From Myrica gale (Eukaryota; Streptophyta; Magnoliopsida; Fagales; Myricaceae): DNA of 64,000 bases. A program made the position numbers and the translations under genes. Shown in pieces: positions 46,023-58,255 of this stretch. The stretch's first letter is position 1. Each line of letters begins with the position of its first letter. Below the pieces are notes generated by a model. The model was not told where the DNA came from, made no database searches, and saw nothing but the letters and a program-made list of their open reading frames with translations. The stretch is from assembly GCA_963930655.1 (NCBI GenBank), contig OZ005606.1:14465501-14529500 (forward strand). The letters are read 5' to 3'.

Positions 46023-47353
46023 CTACCACCGGAATAATCTTTCCAAAGGAAGGATTTGTGGCATACAAATCAGTAAAGCTTCAAATCCTGCGACTTTGGT
46101 ACTCATGGTGGTGAGGAGTAAGGTGCGACGACTAAGGGCATCTGCAACACGGTTCAGACTTCCTGCTAGGTGTCTCAGGGTAAAGGTGAACTCTTGTAAA
46201 TACACTACCCATTTGGTAGTGACGCCAATGCTTCAAGGACTGAATGATGGTGTAAAACTCCAGGTCATAGGTGGAGTAATTCTTCTTTGACCCCGACAGC
46301 TTCTCACTGAAAAAAAGCTATGGGCCGCCCCTCATGACTTAGAACACCACCAATGTCAACTCCAGATGCATCACAATTCAACTCAAACACCTTATCAAAA
46401 TCAGGGAGTGTCAACACCGGTGCCTCTATCATCCTCTGCTTGACCAGTTGAAAACTGGCTTCTGCCTTCTCAGACCAGTGGAAATCACGTCCCTTGAGAC
46501 ACTTTGTGATAGGAGCAATAAAAGTGCTGAAATTCCTGATGAAGCGGCGGTAGAAAGACGTCAACCCATGGAAACTCCTGACATCATGCAAGGTTTTTGC
46601 CTGGGGCCACTCCAAGACTGCATCTATCTTCGACTGATCTGCATGAACACCATCAATAGACACAACAAAACCCAGAAAAGTTACAGAAGTAGTGAAGAAA
46701 GAACACTTATTCTGTTTGACAAACAGGCGCTCCGTCCTGAGCATGTCAAAAACTGCACAGAGGTTATCAAAGTGGGATGCCCATGTAGTGCTATAGATAA
46801 GGATATCGTCCGAGTAGACTACCATGAATTTCCCCATGAAAGGTCGTAAAACCTGATGCATAAATCTTATGAACATACTGGGCGCATTGGATAGTCCAAA
46901 CGGCATGACCATCCACTCATACAACTCATGCTGCGTCTTAAACGCTGTCTTCCACTCATCTCTAGGCCTTATTCTGATCTAGTGGTATCCGCTTTTAAGG
47001 TCAATTTTGGAGAAGACCTTAGAACCAGACAGTTGATCTAACATATCATCCAGGCGGGGAATGAGAAATTTGTACTTCACCGTAATCCTGTTGATGACTC
47101 TGTTGTCTACACACATGCGCCAAGAACCATCTTTCTTTGGCACCAGCAAGGCAGGAACGGCACACGGGCTCATATTCTCACCGATGTAGTCCCTCTCCAG
47201 CAACTCTACCACCTGTCGCTGTAACTCTTCAGCTTCCTTTGGGCTGAGGCAATATGCTGGTCTATTGGGCAAACTCGAGCCCGAAATCAGGTCAATCTGA
47301 TGCTGAATATCTCTCATAGGCGACAGTCCAGGAGGAAGGTCTTCTGGCATCAA
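46023..47353 (-). pseudogene. Gypsy reverse transcriptase and RNase H relic
   Basis: The N-terminal half (47353-46979) has the RT start motifs [37 protein letters not shown] and [11 protein letters not shown]. The C-terminal half (46924-46304) has [14 protein letters not shown] and the catalytic loop [10 protein letters not shown], then FLGFVVS and the start of RNase H ([20 protein letters not shown]). A further RNase H piece (46205-46023) contains FTLRHLAGSLNRVADALSRR. The pieces are separated by stops or frame changes. Confidence 0.8.
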
Positions 47354-47417
47354 ATCAGAAAACTATGAAAGCAGCTGTTGGACCTCCGTGGGTAATTCTG
47401 GAACCTCACCTGATGCA

Positions 47418-48374
47418 CTATTTCCACAAGGAAGTAAAGCATAGACTACGTTTTTTACGTTCAACTTCAACTAAAAACCCGGACATAGAAAGCAGATTGT
47501 TATTATTGACAACCGGGGTGAGATTGGGTCCTTCCCGACGAGGTGCCAACACAATCTTTTTCCCTTTGATGCTAAGGGAATACGTATTCTTCCGCCCATC
47601 ATGTACTACACTTCGATTATACTGCCAAGGGCTGCCTAACAGTATATGAAACGCATCCATGGACACTACATCACACCAAGCATTATCGAAATATTTCTTG
47701 CCAACAGAAAATGACACTAAGCATCGTCTATCTACTTTTACCTCACTGCCTTTATTCAGCCATGACAGTTTGTATGGCTTGGGGTGACGATCTGTCTTCA
47801 ACAGCAATTTCTGGATAAAGTCTTCAGAGACTACGTTCTTGCAACTGCCACTGTCAATAATCATCTTGCAGACTTTGTCGGCCACTGTGCAGGTTGCATG
47901 GAAGATATTGGTTCTCAACCAATCATCTTCAGAGTTGCCTCTAGGAGTCAAGAGGCTCTTACGAATGACCAGAGTCTCATAACCGTCTCCATACAACACA
48001 TCCTCATCTCCTTCTTCGTCATACACTGGCTCTCCAACCTCCTCAGTCTCGTCTTCCATGCCTTCCTCAAGCAGGAGATTTTTGCTCATCTGACTGTCAT
48101 GCTTCCTGCAATTAGTTGTTATATGCCCCTGTTCACCACATCTAAAGCACTTAATAGTAGGGTTAAGATTACCTTTTGGTGGCTGCTGGGGTGGACGAGA
48201 TTCTTGAGGGCGAGCTGACCTATTGCTTTGATTGCTTTGGATTACTGGTCTTCTATTTTGCTGTTTTTCTACAGCAAGAGCAGGCTGGTAAGCTTCAGAA
48301 ACTGTCCACAGTGAGTGAAGACTGAGGGCATCTTGCAGAGATTGTCGTAACCCCCATAAATACCGTGCCACCAT
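47418..48374 (-). pseudogene. Gypsy gag C-terminus and protease relic
   Basis: An open frame of 318 codons holds a zinc knuckle CFRCGEQGHITTNC, an acidic linker (EEGMEDETEEVGEPVYDEEG) and an aspartic protease region with active site MIIDSGSCKNVVSED, then WLNKGSEVKVDRRCLVSF. It is the longest intact piece of the relic. It stops before the RT frame. Confidence 0.8.
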
Positions 48375-48528
48375 TTGTTCTTATGTCTCAGACAAATCTT
48401 TTTAAGCGATCAACTGATAGAATGTAGTCACTGAAATAGGGTTTGAGTATAGCCAAAAGGAAGGAAGTGGCTCTTCATCTTCTCCCAATGAGTGATCTTG
48501 GCCTTGCCCTACCTGTCTCTTGACTGTT

Positions 48529-48945
48529 TCAACTGCTCCCACCACGCAGATGCTCTTCCTTGAGTTTGATGGCCACCAGTTTTACTCTGACACGATCTGG
48601 GACTTCTTTATAATCGAAAATTCGTTCTAATTCATTCAACCAATCAATAAAGCAATCGGCTTGTAACGTACCAGAAAACTCGGGTAAATCAACTCTGAAG
48701 CCGAGGTCTCCATGACGGTTCTCTCGACCACTGTACTCCCGGAATCGATTATGATACAGGTTTTCGAAGGTGGAATTGTTGGTGTCAGAATCTTCCACTT
48801 CATGATTACCGACTTCCTGCGCCGCCAAGCACTGGGTTAACTCTGCCACTTTCCTCTGCAAATCCTCAATCATAACATCCTGAACGTTACGATCACGGTG
48901 CGGGACTTCCTCATTCGGAACCTGCCTACGACGACCACCAGCCAT
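48529..48945 (-). pseudogene. Gypsy gag N-terminus relic
   Basis: Starts MAGGRRRQVPNEEVPHRDRN, followed by a coiled-coil-like stretch (IEDLQRKVAELTQCLA) and the gag core (FRVDLPEFSGTLQADCFIDW, LNELERIFDYKEVPD). It lies 37 bp inside the primer-binding site, as expected. The frame breaks at about 48530 and is degraded until 48374. Confidence 0.75.
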
Positions 48946-48981
48946 CGAAACTAATGAAAACTAGCCTTAGGAAGATGCTGA

Positions 48982-48993
48982 GCTCTGATACCA
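48982..48993 (-). other. Primer-binding site of the gypsy relic
   Basis: On the minus strand TGGTATCAGAGC, two bases after the LTR end GACGTCA, complementary to initiator methionine tRNA. Confidence 0.85.
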
Positions 48994-48995
48994 AT

Positions 48996-49644
48996 TGACG
49001 TCGAACAGAATAAGGATTATTCTGTAGGCTAGCGCAATAGGCAATTTGCAAGGAAAAATAGAGAATTCGACCCAAAAACTCAGAGCAACTCTGGGATTCA
49101 ATAAAATTATCAATATTCAGGAATGATAAAAAACAACCCATAAACCGGGTTAAAATAGCTGAAAACCGACATTTAATAGGATTTTACCAAAAATAGCAAA
49201 ACCCTAAAAGTTTTATCAAAACGAAATACGGAAAGAAATCAAAATACTGCCAAAAATATGGCCCAAATCGGGTTCAGAATTACTTCCTAATCGATAAATG
49301 GAAGATTACCATAAATAACAAAAAATAATTAAAATTATGGATTCGAAAAGGAAAACAGCAGATTTAGGGCTCGAAACGACGTGCACCATGACGTGAGCGC
49401 CAAAATTAGCTTTCCGAATTGGGGTCACGGGCGCTAATCGGATACTTGTAGCCAAAATTATGGTAAAAAAACCGACACGTGCACGGAAATTGCCCCAATT
49501 AGGCTAGATCAAGATTTCTTGGCATTCTTGCCCTGATCTGCCCGCTCCAGGTAATTCAGCGCCATCAATTTGTAATTTGACAGCTCGGCGTCGTCTGACT
49601 CGGATCCCCCTTCATCAGAATCGATCCCAGATTTGTTGTTAACA
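48996..49644 (-). repeat. 5' LTR of the gypsy relic, 649 bp
   Basis: On the minus strand the LTR starts TGTTAACAACAAATCTGG and ends TTCGACGTCA, giving TG...CA ends. The inner end is fixed by the primer-binding site and the outer end by the start of LINE sequence. No second copy exists in the window to confirm it. Confidence 0.6.
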
Positions 49645-50600
49645 ATGATCAAAATATGGGAAGACCCATTGGTGCCAAATATGACCAACTTTATGGCTAC
49701 TGGCAGACCACATGATTCGAGCCCAAATTATCCCTTGTATGTGAATCAACTCATGACCATTCTAGGGGTTCTTGGAATATTTCTCTAGTTAATAATCTGT
49801 TTTGAGTCTCCAAGTGCACAGGAAATCTGCAGCATCCCTTTGTGTCGATTACAAGGTGAAGATCAATTAAATATGGTCTCCTGATGCTACTGGAAGATTT
49901 TCTGGTAAATCTGCCTATCTCACTGATCAAGCAGCTCGTTTGAATTGTAGGAGTATCCTGTCAAAGAAAAATTGGAACAAAATTTGGTCTACTGAAATTC
50001 CTTCTGTGGAGAATAGCAAATAATTTGCTGCCTACTATGGATCTCTTAAGTCGCTTTATTATGCCCGGAATGGAGGATTCTTATCAATGCCAAGTATGTT
50101 TTCAAGCCCGAGAAACTTTTGTTCACCTTTTTCTTCGTTGTCCTGTTGCTCAAATTCTATGGAGATATAGATTCAGATTCTTTGCTATGCCCACAAAGAA
50201 CTTGGGATTGAAAAACACCTTGAAAGGAATTTTGTTCTTTTTGGAGTATCAGTATGGATTCTATTTGGATGTTTCGAAATCAAGCATATCACCAAGGGGT
50301 AGCTCTTAACCCCATGGAAGTGGTAAAACTTGCTAAAAAAAGGTTTTGCTGAGCATTGTAATGCTTGGAAGGAACATGACTCTTCACTGGAAAATTCTTG
50401 GATTTCCCCTCCTATGAATTCTTACAAAATTAATGTCGATGCAGCAGTTTGTCGAGACAGTAGGGGCAATATTCTGGACATTTGGACTCAGTTCTCCTTT
50501 TACACTCGGGCCCTCTATGAGGAATCTCTGGCTATTCAGTTAGCTTGTTCTATGGGGCAGCAACTTGGCATTAAAAAATTGAAATTTTTTTCTTTTTCAT
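49645..50600 (+). mobile_element. LINE fragment: zinc-binding and RNase H region
   Basis: On the plus strand, with frame changes: IKIWEDPLVPNMTNFMATG; SPSAQEICSIPLCRLQGEDQ; PDATGRFSGKSAYL; LWRIANNLLPTMDLLSRFIM; CQVCFQARETFVHLFLRCPV (the zinc-binding motif of plant LINE RTs); and an RNase H part with KINVDAAVCRDSRGNI and EESLAIQLACSMG. The part upstream of the zinc-binding region is missing, replaced by the gypsy LTR. It ends in a T-rich stretch. Confidence 0.7.
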
Positions 50601-51529
50601 TTTTACCGTCTTTTTTTTTTTTTATCGTCGGATGTTTTTGTTTGAGTTGAGATTGTTTTGACTTTTATCCATTTATTTCTTCTACTTTAGGTATTTTTAG
50701 TTTTTAATGTTTATATTATATATGTTTTTATAATTTTAGATTTATTTTTCTGTGTTGAGTTTTAATTGTTTGTATTTTAAGTTTATTTTTAGGATTTACT
50801 TTTATTTTTTATTATTTTATACAGGTGATCATTTAAAAATGACGTGTAAAATCTAGTTATGGTTGTAGGCTTGTAGCGCACTTGTCAGCAATTTGTGGCT
50901 CATAACATGGCTTCAATTAGCTAAGTTTATGTTTTTCGAGAGGACTAAAAAATAACACAATATCTAGTTTTAGATTTAGACCGACAAAGTAAATAAACCT
51001 TCCTTAAAATATATTTGATGTAACATCCAAATACCGGAAATTAAAATACTTTACTGAAATAAAATTCATTAGTCTCGTATTGATAATAAGATCAGTTATT
51101 ATGCTTAAAAAACAAAATGGGTAATGAATATAATGGCTAGCACATTCTCAGCTGTTAATCTTCACCTAGGGACGAGACACTTTGTAAAAAGGTGATAATT
51201 TAGGGGGTTCAATTATAAAAAAGATGGTAGGTAAATTCCAAATAAAGTAATTATCTAAAGGGTTAAAGTGTTTATTTTTTTTTTCTTTAAAGGTAACACG
51301 GCTTGAAGAAATCTGGTACCAGGCTTATGAAAACTCTGAATTTAAGTCCTTGAGTCGAAACAATTAGGCTTGTGAAAACTCTCTGTATTCAACTCGAGTT
51401 GTACAATTTGATGGATATACAGACTTCGTTACAGAAGTAGCAATAATCGAAGGAATCTTTCCTCATCCCCACCACCATTTCCCACACATTTCTGGAGATG
51501 AAAGAATAAGCATGTCTGGTTTAGCGGAC
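50601..51529. other. AT-rich intergenic DNA
   Basis: T-rich to about 50830, then mixed. It should contain the 3' UTR of the thioredoxin gene (51420-51529). Nothing else recognised. Confidence 0.45.
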
Positions 51530-54500
51530 TTACGCAACTGATACCGCCTCCAACAAAGCATTCACGTAATCCTTCAGCTTCTCTTTTGTAATTGCACCTT
51601 CCCTCCTGCTTTCTGGAACTTCCTGCCCATTCTTGAAGAGGATCAAACTTGGCAATCCATAAACCTTGTACTCTTCAATAAGACCAGGGTTGGCATCGTG
51701 ATCAATTTTTACAACTGTCAATCTGTCTCCATATTCCTAACAGTTGCAAACGAGCTCTGTTTCAGGAATGACTCAATAAATATATGAACAACAAGTGGAT
51801 AACATTGAAGACAATTTAACAGCTCCCATTTTCTGGAAGATCATTCATTATTATTGATCCATCAGCATACCTGTCTAATAATTCTTTGAAATTGATCCTG
51901 AAGTTAAATTACACACTAAGCTTCAGATTTCCCAATCACCATCTGACATTATAGGAATAATAGAAATAGAGAAAGAACATGTCCATCTCTTTAAGCCCTC
52001 GATTCCACGGAATAAAAAACAACTGAATATCTCCTTATCATAAATAGTTAAATAATGTTACACACTTTGATCCTCACTTTTTTATCACTTACACTCGAAA
52101 CCAACGATAAAATTTTATTAAAGTTACTGATTTGCACTCCAAAACATTGTCTAGTATAAAATTCCTAACAGTCCTCATCATAGGGTGGCCAAACAGAACA
52201 AAAAAAAAATCCTAACTGCTGTTTTTAATCCCCTCGTGTGTGAAATGCCACTTCGAATCTGTTTAGCTTGGGTTTGAATCAAATACAGCTTTTTGTCAGC
52301 ACTTACCTCTAATGATAGTCATTAAAAAGGATTTCGAGCATCCATGGAATGAAATCTGCAAGTCTTTTGCTTTTCAGCCTTGTTTCTTTTTTGAGTTTAT
52401 TCATTAAGGACATGTTTTTTTTTCAACATTAAGGACATGTTCGTTTGCAAAAGTATTCTAGAATACAATGTCTTCAACAAAATTTGCAAAACGAACATCC
52501 AACATCTCAAAAACTCTTACACAAATACCAATAACTTTTACATAAATTTCAACAACTTTTCTTACAAACTTCAATATCATTTAAAAAAAAAATTCCAACA
52601 TATTCTCTCTCCATACTTTTCCACCGAACTCCAATATTTTTGTATTAAACAATTACATCAAATCATTTCTCTCTACACCTTTTTACAAATTTCAATAAAA
52701 ATTAAATATCTTTACAACTTGCTCAACATTGGAATATCTACACCTTTTTATACTCAACTCACATGCTCGACATTGCTTGTCAGTGTTTTGTTGAATCTTA
52801 TTTTCCTATGGGTTTCTCCCAGAGTTTTAGAGTAGAAGCGAAGGATTTTCAGGTGTCGATTGGCGGGAGAGGAGTGATTAAGTTTACAGAATGGAGTCGG
52901 AAGTCCCTGAGTTCGATTTTCTTGGGTAGATATGGGGCAGTTTGGTTGGTGAATTTAGCTGGGAAGCTCGCGGAGGTTGCTGCTGATCAAGACTTCGCTC
53001 TGAAGTTTAATGAAGGCTCTCGCGCTTTCTTAGCACAAAGGTGTGCAAACAAATCCGGCAGATATGTAGCCATTGTAGAATATGACAATGGTCGCAAGAA
53101 AGGAGTTGTGATGATTCCGGAAGAAAGAAATGGTGCTGGTTGGACTTCGATGGCTGAGTGTTTTCAGGAGGTGGTGGAATACCTTGGAAATGTCATAAAA
53201 GGGAGGAACGCGGCTGGGGATGCCAGGCAGAGAGCCTGAGTCTCCTCCGCAGGAGTGGTCACGTCAGGGCTTGAGGGGAGGGACGTTTCAGCTGGCAGGG
53301 GCGAAATCATTTTGCGTGCGCAGATGACGAGGCTGCATGGAATATTCAGTTTGTTAGGGGGGCAAATGATTGAGAGTTAAAGGAGTTTTCTGCGTTCTTC
53401 TCTTTACTTTATTCTAAAGTTTTGAGGACTCATGCTGAAGACAAGATGAGATGGGTGGGATCTATGAATGATGTTTTCTCGGTGACTTCTTGGTATTCCA
53501 TTCTTGTTGGGGATCTCGATGAGAGCTTCCCTTGGCGACAGATTTGGAGGTCTTTAGCCCCGCCTAGGGCGTCCTTCTTTGTTTGGGAAGACACTCATGG
53601 AAGAATCCTTACTACTGACAACTTGCCGAGAAGGGGAGTTTACATGCTTGATTGGTGTTATCTTTGCAAATGTGTTGGGGAGTCCGTTGAGCACATTTTG
53701 CTGCACTGTTTGGTTGCTAGGGATTTGTGGTCCTTAGTGCTCTCTATTATGGCCTATGATTGGGTGATGCCTAGGAGGGTTGTTGATGTGTTGTTGTGCT
53801 GGAAAAAGGACTTTAAAGATCCTCGGGCCTTAGCTATTTGGAAAATGATCCCTACTTGTATTTGGTGGAATTTATGGTGAGAGAGAAATGTGAGATGTTT
53901 TGAGGGTGTGGCCTTGTCCATGGAGAGTGGGGAAATTTCTTGCAGTCTTTGTTATTGTGGGTGAATGCCATGTTGGGTTCCCCCTTTTCAGAGTTTTTAG
54001 ATTTCATTAATTTTCTCGCGTGTTTGGTTTAGAGGTCTCAGTATAGTCCTTTGTACTGTTACTTATATTCCTTTTTCTTTCAATAAAATTGCCTTATAAA
54101 AAAAAGAATGCTATTAAAAGCACTAAAAGCTTTCGCAAAGTGTCAAACATCACTTAAAAACCTTTTACTTGAATGTCAAGCAATATTGTAGTACAAAAGG
54201 AGCCCATAATTTTGAATTATATTCGTATGTTAGGATCCAGTGAGCAATTTTATGGGTTATTTCTTTGTGTACCAAAATACTGCTTATGATTTCCATGCAA
54301 AGATTCTTTGTGTAGAATGAAGGGTTTGTAATTTATGTTAATATCTCGTACTTTTATGCCATATAGACTAGCTAAGACTCTAAATTACAATTATATTCAT
54401 ATTATAGTTACAGACTCTCGACTTAAATCGAAACTAAAGTCAAACCGAAAAGTTGGATGTGATTACCACTTCATTTTTCATGAAGTACTATATGACCTTG

Positions 54501-56127
54501 ACTTACAAGACATTTAATATTTATCTGGTTTTTTAAATCACAATGTTGAACTGATGGCTTAACAAGGGCCGGCCTCAATCCAGCTGCAACAAAAGACTTT
54601 TCCTACAAATTCAGAATTGTTGACGCAGACCACCCATGTCTCAGGGAATATTCTTGAAGGGAAAGGGGTTCATGGGTCTAATCGTTCCTCAAGTGTGTTC
54701 TATAGTCTCAGGGAATATGCTTGAAGGGAAAGGGGTTAATGAGTCTAATCGTTCCTCAAGTGTGTTTTCAGATGCTATACCAGCTAGTAAAAACATTCGA
54801 TCAACAGACCTTAAATTATGCTTTCATCAAAGCAAAGACATATCATATGTACCATCCTTTTAGCTATTTGTTTGGCATCCAATCAAATCATATCATCCTT
54901 CATGGGGTTTCTATCAAGCGAAACTGAAAGAGAAAAGAAAAAATCTAAGTCATTTAACAAGTAGCACAATCTAAGAGAACCACAGAATGTCAAGGTAACA
55001 GATTAAATTCAAAAGCTAATTACAAAATTACTGATACTAACACTAACAACAAAACAATACCAATAATCTTTTTCTTCTGCTTTAGTTTTGGCCGACCAGA
55101 TCTACTACCCACAATCCCCCCCTGCCCCTCAAAAAAACCCCAACATCTCACCTGCTCCTCACCACCACCTTTCCCATGCCCGGATCCAACTCCTACCTCC
55201 ACCTTGTCAATCCTCCATTACTTTTTAGAAAACACCCTCTCACAGCTGTTTAAACACCAGCAATGAGGCTCATTCTCGGACTCCATTCTCCACTATGCTG
55301 AATTTCTACATAGTATAAAAACCCAAAGGATACAAGACATCTCCCAACGGGGTACATTTCGTAAGGCATTTCAACTGCCATTCATTCAAACATTTGAATT
55401 GCAAAATATACTTATTTTCCAGGCCCTTTGCCGCTCATGATTCTATCTTCTTCCATATATCATAAACCCTCCACATCTTCTATTCTCCAGGCACTGTTTT
55501 ATTCATCATTCTTTCTCTTTTCAAACCGCATAATACTAAACCTTCCACTTCTTTGTTCTAGTCCCATGAAGCTATAGTAAATATAACAATTACAACCGTT
55601 ATAACCAGAGCGACAACAATATTAATAACTGATAACTTATGATCATAAAAGAGTAGAATAAATACTAAAAAATGTAAGCACGCATGACGCAACCATAAAC
55701 TAAAAGTAGGAAAATAAAATACCCTTCTTAATTTTATATTTACTCAACATGAGTTAGAAGGAGAAACGAGGAAGAGGAATCAAACCTGGGCGACCCATTC
55801 GATAGCAGGCGAGATTAGACGGCAGGGACCGCACCAATTGGCGACAAACTCCACTAGAACCGGGCGCTCCGACTTCAATACCACGTCAGAGAACTGACTC
55901 TCGTTGATCTCCGTAATAGCGCCGCAGGTTATAGAGAAGTTGGGAGCCGTATAGGTTGTATTACGAAGCCACGGTGTTCTTCTTTGGCTTCTAGACGCCA
56001 AGAATAGGTTCTTGGAGTACCTGGGCACCAGAGAAGCGATCGGTACGCTAGAGGTTGAGGTTACTGTACAAACCGGATGGCGGGTTGCTCTTGGAACTAA
56101 CGCTGAATTTGTAAGGATAGCGTCCAT
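51530..56127 (-). CDS. TRX-X: Thioredoxin x, chloroplastic, 2 exons
   Basis: Exon 1 is 56127-55786 and exon 2 is 51736-51530, joined WVAQ|EYGDRL across a 4.05-kb GT-AG intron, giving 182 aa. Residues 1-67 are Ser/Thr/Arg-rich and look like a chloroplast transit peptide. The thioredoxin fold follows: [11 protein letters not shown] with the redox pair C99 and C102, then [20 protein letters not shown], the cis-proline (GLPSLILF) and the C-terminus [17 protein letters not shown]...LLEAVSVA. The ANWCGPC site, KIDHDANP and the SVA end are typical of thioredoxin x, whose known role is reducing stromal targets, notably 2-Cys peroxiredoxins, in oxidative-stress defence. No catalytic residue is missing. 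The intron is swollen by a LINE derivative and a tandem duplication. The leader upstream of 56127 is CT-rich on the minus strand. Confidence 0.93.
52430..52760. mobile_element. AT-rich unclassified repeat in the thioredoxin intron
   Basis: AAGGACATGTTCGTTTGC followed by loosely repeated AACTTTTACAAATTTCAA-type units. Similar DNA occurs at 21100-21330 and 56380-56560, suggesting a dispersed repeat. No ends identified. Confidence 0.35.
52790..54105 (+). mobile_element. Internally deleted LINE in the thioredoxin intron
   Basis: The 5' part (about 52800-53239) is an open frame of an ORF1-like plant LINE protein: [66 protein letters not shown]. After roughly 180 bp it continues with the 3' end of a LINE RT (53422-53880): [60 protein letters not shown]. 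Endonuclease and RT catalytic domains are absent. The copy ends with AATAAA (54082) and an A-run to 54105, so it inserted in the orientation opposite to the gene. Confidence 0.7.
54638..54771. repeat. 67-bp tandem duplication in the thioredoxin intron
   Basis: Two adjacent copies of a unit starting GTCTCAGGGAATATTCTTGA differ at a few bases (54638-54704 and 54705-54771). Both contain AAGGGAAAGGGGTT and CTAATCGTTCCTCAAGTGTG. Confidence 0.85.
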
Positions 56128-56339
56128 CCTCGGTCGAGCTCAATCAGTCCCACGCAGAAAATAAACAGAGAGCGAGAGAGAGTAAAGGAATAGGGAGCAA
56201 CATCCTTTCGGAGACGGTGAGACGCAGAAAATGGTGTTCGGATTGTGGACCAACTTGCCCAAGACATGACGTGGCAGATACGCCTCATTTGTGGCCACAA
56301 ACGAAGGAACGAGGCGTGGGATGAAGCTTTCCTGGCATA

Positions 56340-56593
56340 AAGATGCGGCAAAGTCTCAGTGGTTTAGGCTATTTTTTGTTTAATATCTTAAAAAGTTTTT
56401 AAATATATTTTTACCGATCTCAATAATTTTTTCATCAATTTCAATACATTTTCACCAACCCAAATAATTTTTTATCAATTTCAAGAGGATTTACACTACT
56501 TCCAAAAAAACATAAACACAAAAACAATTCTGAAAACTAAAACAAACATAGCCTTAACCTTTTTCATTTCACTTTTCATTTCACTTTTAATTA
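56340..56593. other. Upstream DNA of the thioredoxin gene
   Basis: AT-rich, with loosely repeated CAATAATTTTTTATCAATTTC units like those at 52450-52750. It is probably repeat-derived and lies beyond the core promoter. Confidence 0.35.
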
Positions 56594-56963
56594 TGAGAAA
56601 TTCATTTTTTAGTCCTCAGGTTTTGAGCATTTTTTTATTTTAGTCATTTATTTTCAAATATTTAATCCTTGAGTTTTCTTTGTTTGACGAAATGGTCATT
56701 CCGTCAGTCTGTCGTCCATATGTTTAACGGAACTCTTTGACACATCAGCAAATTTGTTCCGATCGACTGCTCACGTTCAAATGTATACCGATCGATCGCT
56801 TCAAATTTGCTGACGTGTCAAAGAGATCCGTTAAGCATATGGACGACAGACTGACGAAAGGACCATTTCGTCAAAAAAAACTCGGACTAAAAATTTGAAG
56901 TTTGAAAGTGAAGGACTGAAATAAAAAAGTACCAAAAATCTAAAGACTAAAATGTGAATTTCC
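56594..56963. mobile_element. MULE-like MITE with long inverted repeats
   Basis: The 370-bp element is almost entirely two inverted arms of about 165 bp: GACGAAATGGTC, GTCAGTCTGTCGTCCATATG and TTTGACACATCAGCAAATTTG-like blocks occur in both orientations. TTTAATTAT (56585-56593) and TTTAATTAA (56964-56972) flank it, a 9-bp duplication with one mismatch. It has no reading frame and lies about 470 bp upstream of the thioredoxin start codon. Confidence 0.8.
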
Positions 56964-58255
56964 TTTAATTAAGGATGTATCAATTTGAATTACAATATTT
57001 TCGGAGTTATCTTCTTCTTTTTTTTCTATGAATACCGGAGTTATAAAAAAAAACATGATTAATGATGACTCATTTATGTTTAGGTTTTGTGGTCACTTTA
57101 AAAGTGTTCTTAGATTTGATTTTGACCCCATGTAATCATGAATTTTAGCTAAATACGGACAAGGCCATCTCGTCGCCATCCCTATAAAAACTTGGGAGTT
57201 AATAATAGTCTCACATGTCATATTTAACACCTATTTATAAGGCTGTACAAGCTGGGCTCAAAACCAACTCGTCCGACCGAGAAAATGAACTTGGTTGGCT
57301 CAGTTCGGGGCGGGCTCGCCTTAGACCCAGAAAAATAAAGATCGACCGTAGTGCGTCGGTGTTCGAGACTGGGCCAATACCAGCCGATCTCAACCTAACC
57401 AACCATTGAGGGGTCGACGCCCTTTTTAGCATTTTACGTATAGGGAATTAGAAAATTTTCCCTCAGCTCTATTCGACACTTATCTCTCATTTCTCAATCT
57501 CATCATCCAGGGCCTCCTTCCTGGCTTCCCCATTTTGTTTCGCCGTTAGCACTCGGACAATCACAAGCCTCCTCCAGTCTCCACACCGTCTCTATGAGCA
57601 CCCAGCGACTCTCTCTCTCTCGTCTCGCCTATTGCTCTCTCTTACTCTCATTCTCATTTCTCACAGTCTCTACCTCCCAATTTCCCGAATCCCCGATTTT
57701 TTCCAGTATCAACATTTGTATTGTTAATCTCATGAAACCCTAATTTTTTTGTAGGTTATGTATTTAATCTTCCTACTTCGGTGGATTGGTTATTGAAATT
57801 GAAATTTGAAACGGTATTAGAGTCTTGAGATAAATTATTTTGCAAAACTCCATTAGAATTCGAAACCTGTGATTATTATATAAATGTTTGTGATTTGATT
57901 TAATCCATTCAAATTATGTTTGTGCCCTGTTTAAGTGTAGATTATGCTCTGAACTGTAATTTGTAAACCAATGATTATGGTTTGTGCAAAATTGTAAGTC
58001 AATGTTACTATTAATTAAATATGTTTGTAAACCAATGATTATCTAACCTTTCAACCATGACTTAAATCTGTTTTTGTGATTATAGGGGCTTGTATGTCTT
58101 TTTTTTGTGCCATGACGTTTTTGTTCTGATATGTGCTAAATTTTGTATCATGTAACATATATATTATGTAACTAATTATAGTAAAATGGAGTCGAACGTA
58201 GTATTCAAAAAGTCAAAAGTATATTAGTATTTTGTGTAATGAGTGTGAAGCTAGT

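Larger units (their letters stand above)
45447..49644 (-). mobile_element. Ty3/gypsy retrotransposon relic, 3' truncated
   Basis: Minus-strand order is 5' LTR (49644-48996), primer-binding site, gag, protease, reverse transcriptase, RNase H, integrase. RT before integrase is the Ty3/gypsy order. The integrase core breaks off after SSAYH at about 45447, and no 3' LTR is present. The upstream LTR edge (49644/49645) abuts LINE sequence, so the element probably inserted into that LINE. Frameshifts and stops separate most domains; it cannot be active. Confidence 0.8.

Noticed and set aside
46448..48218. Plus-strand frames of 130-145 codons at 46448 and 47784
   Set aside because: They are the antisense of gypsy RT and gag-protease sequence.
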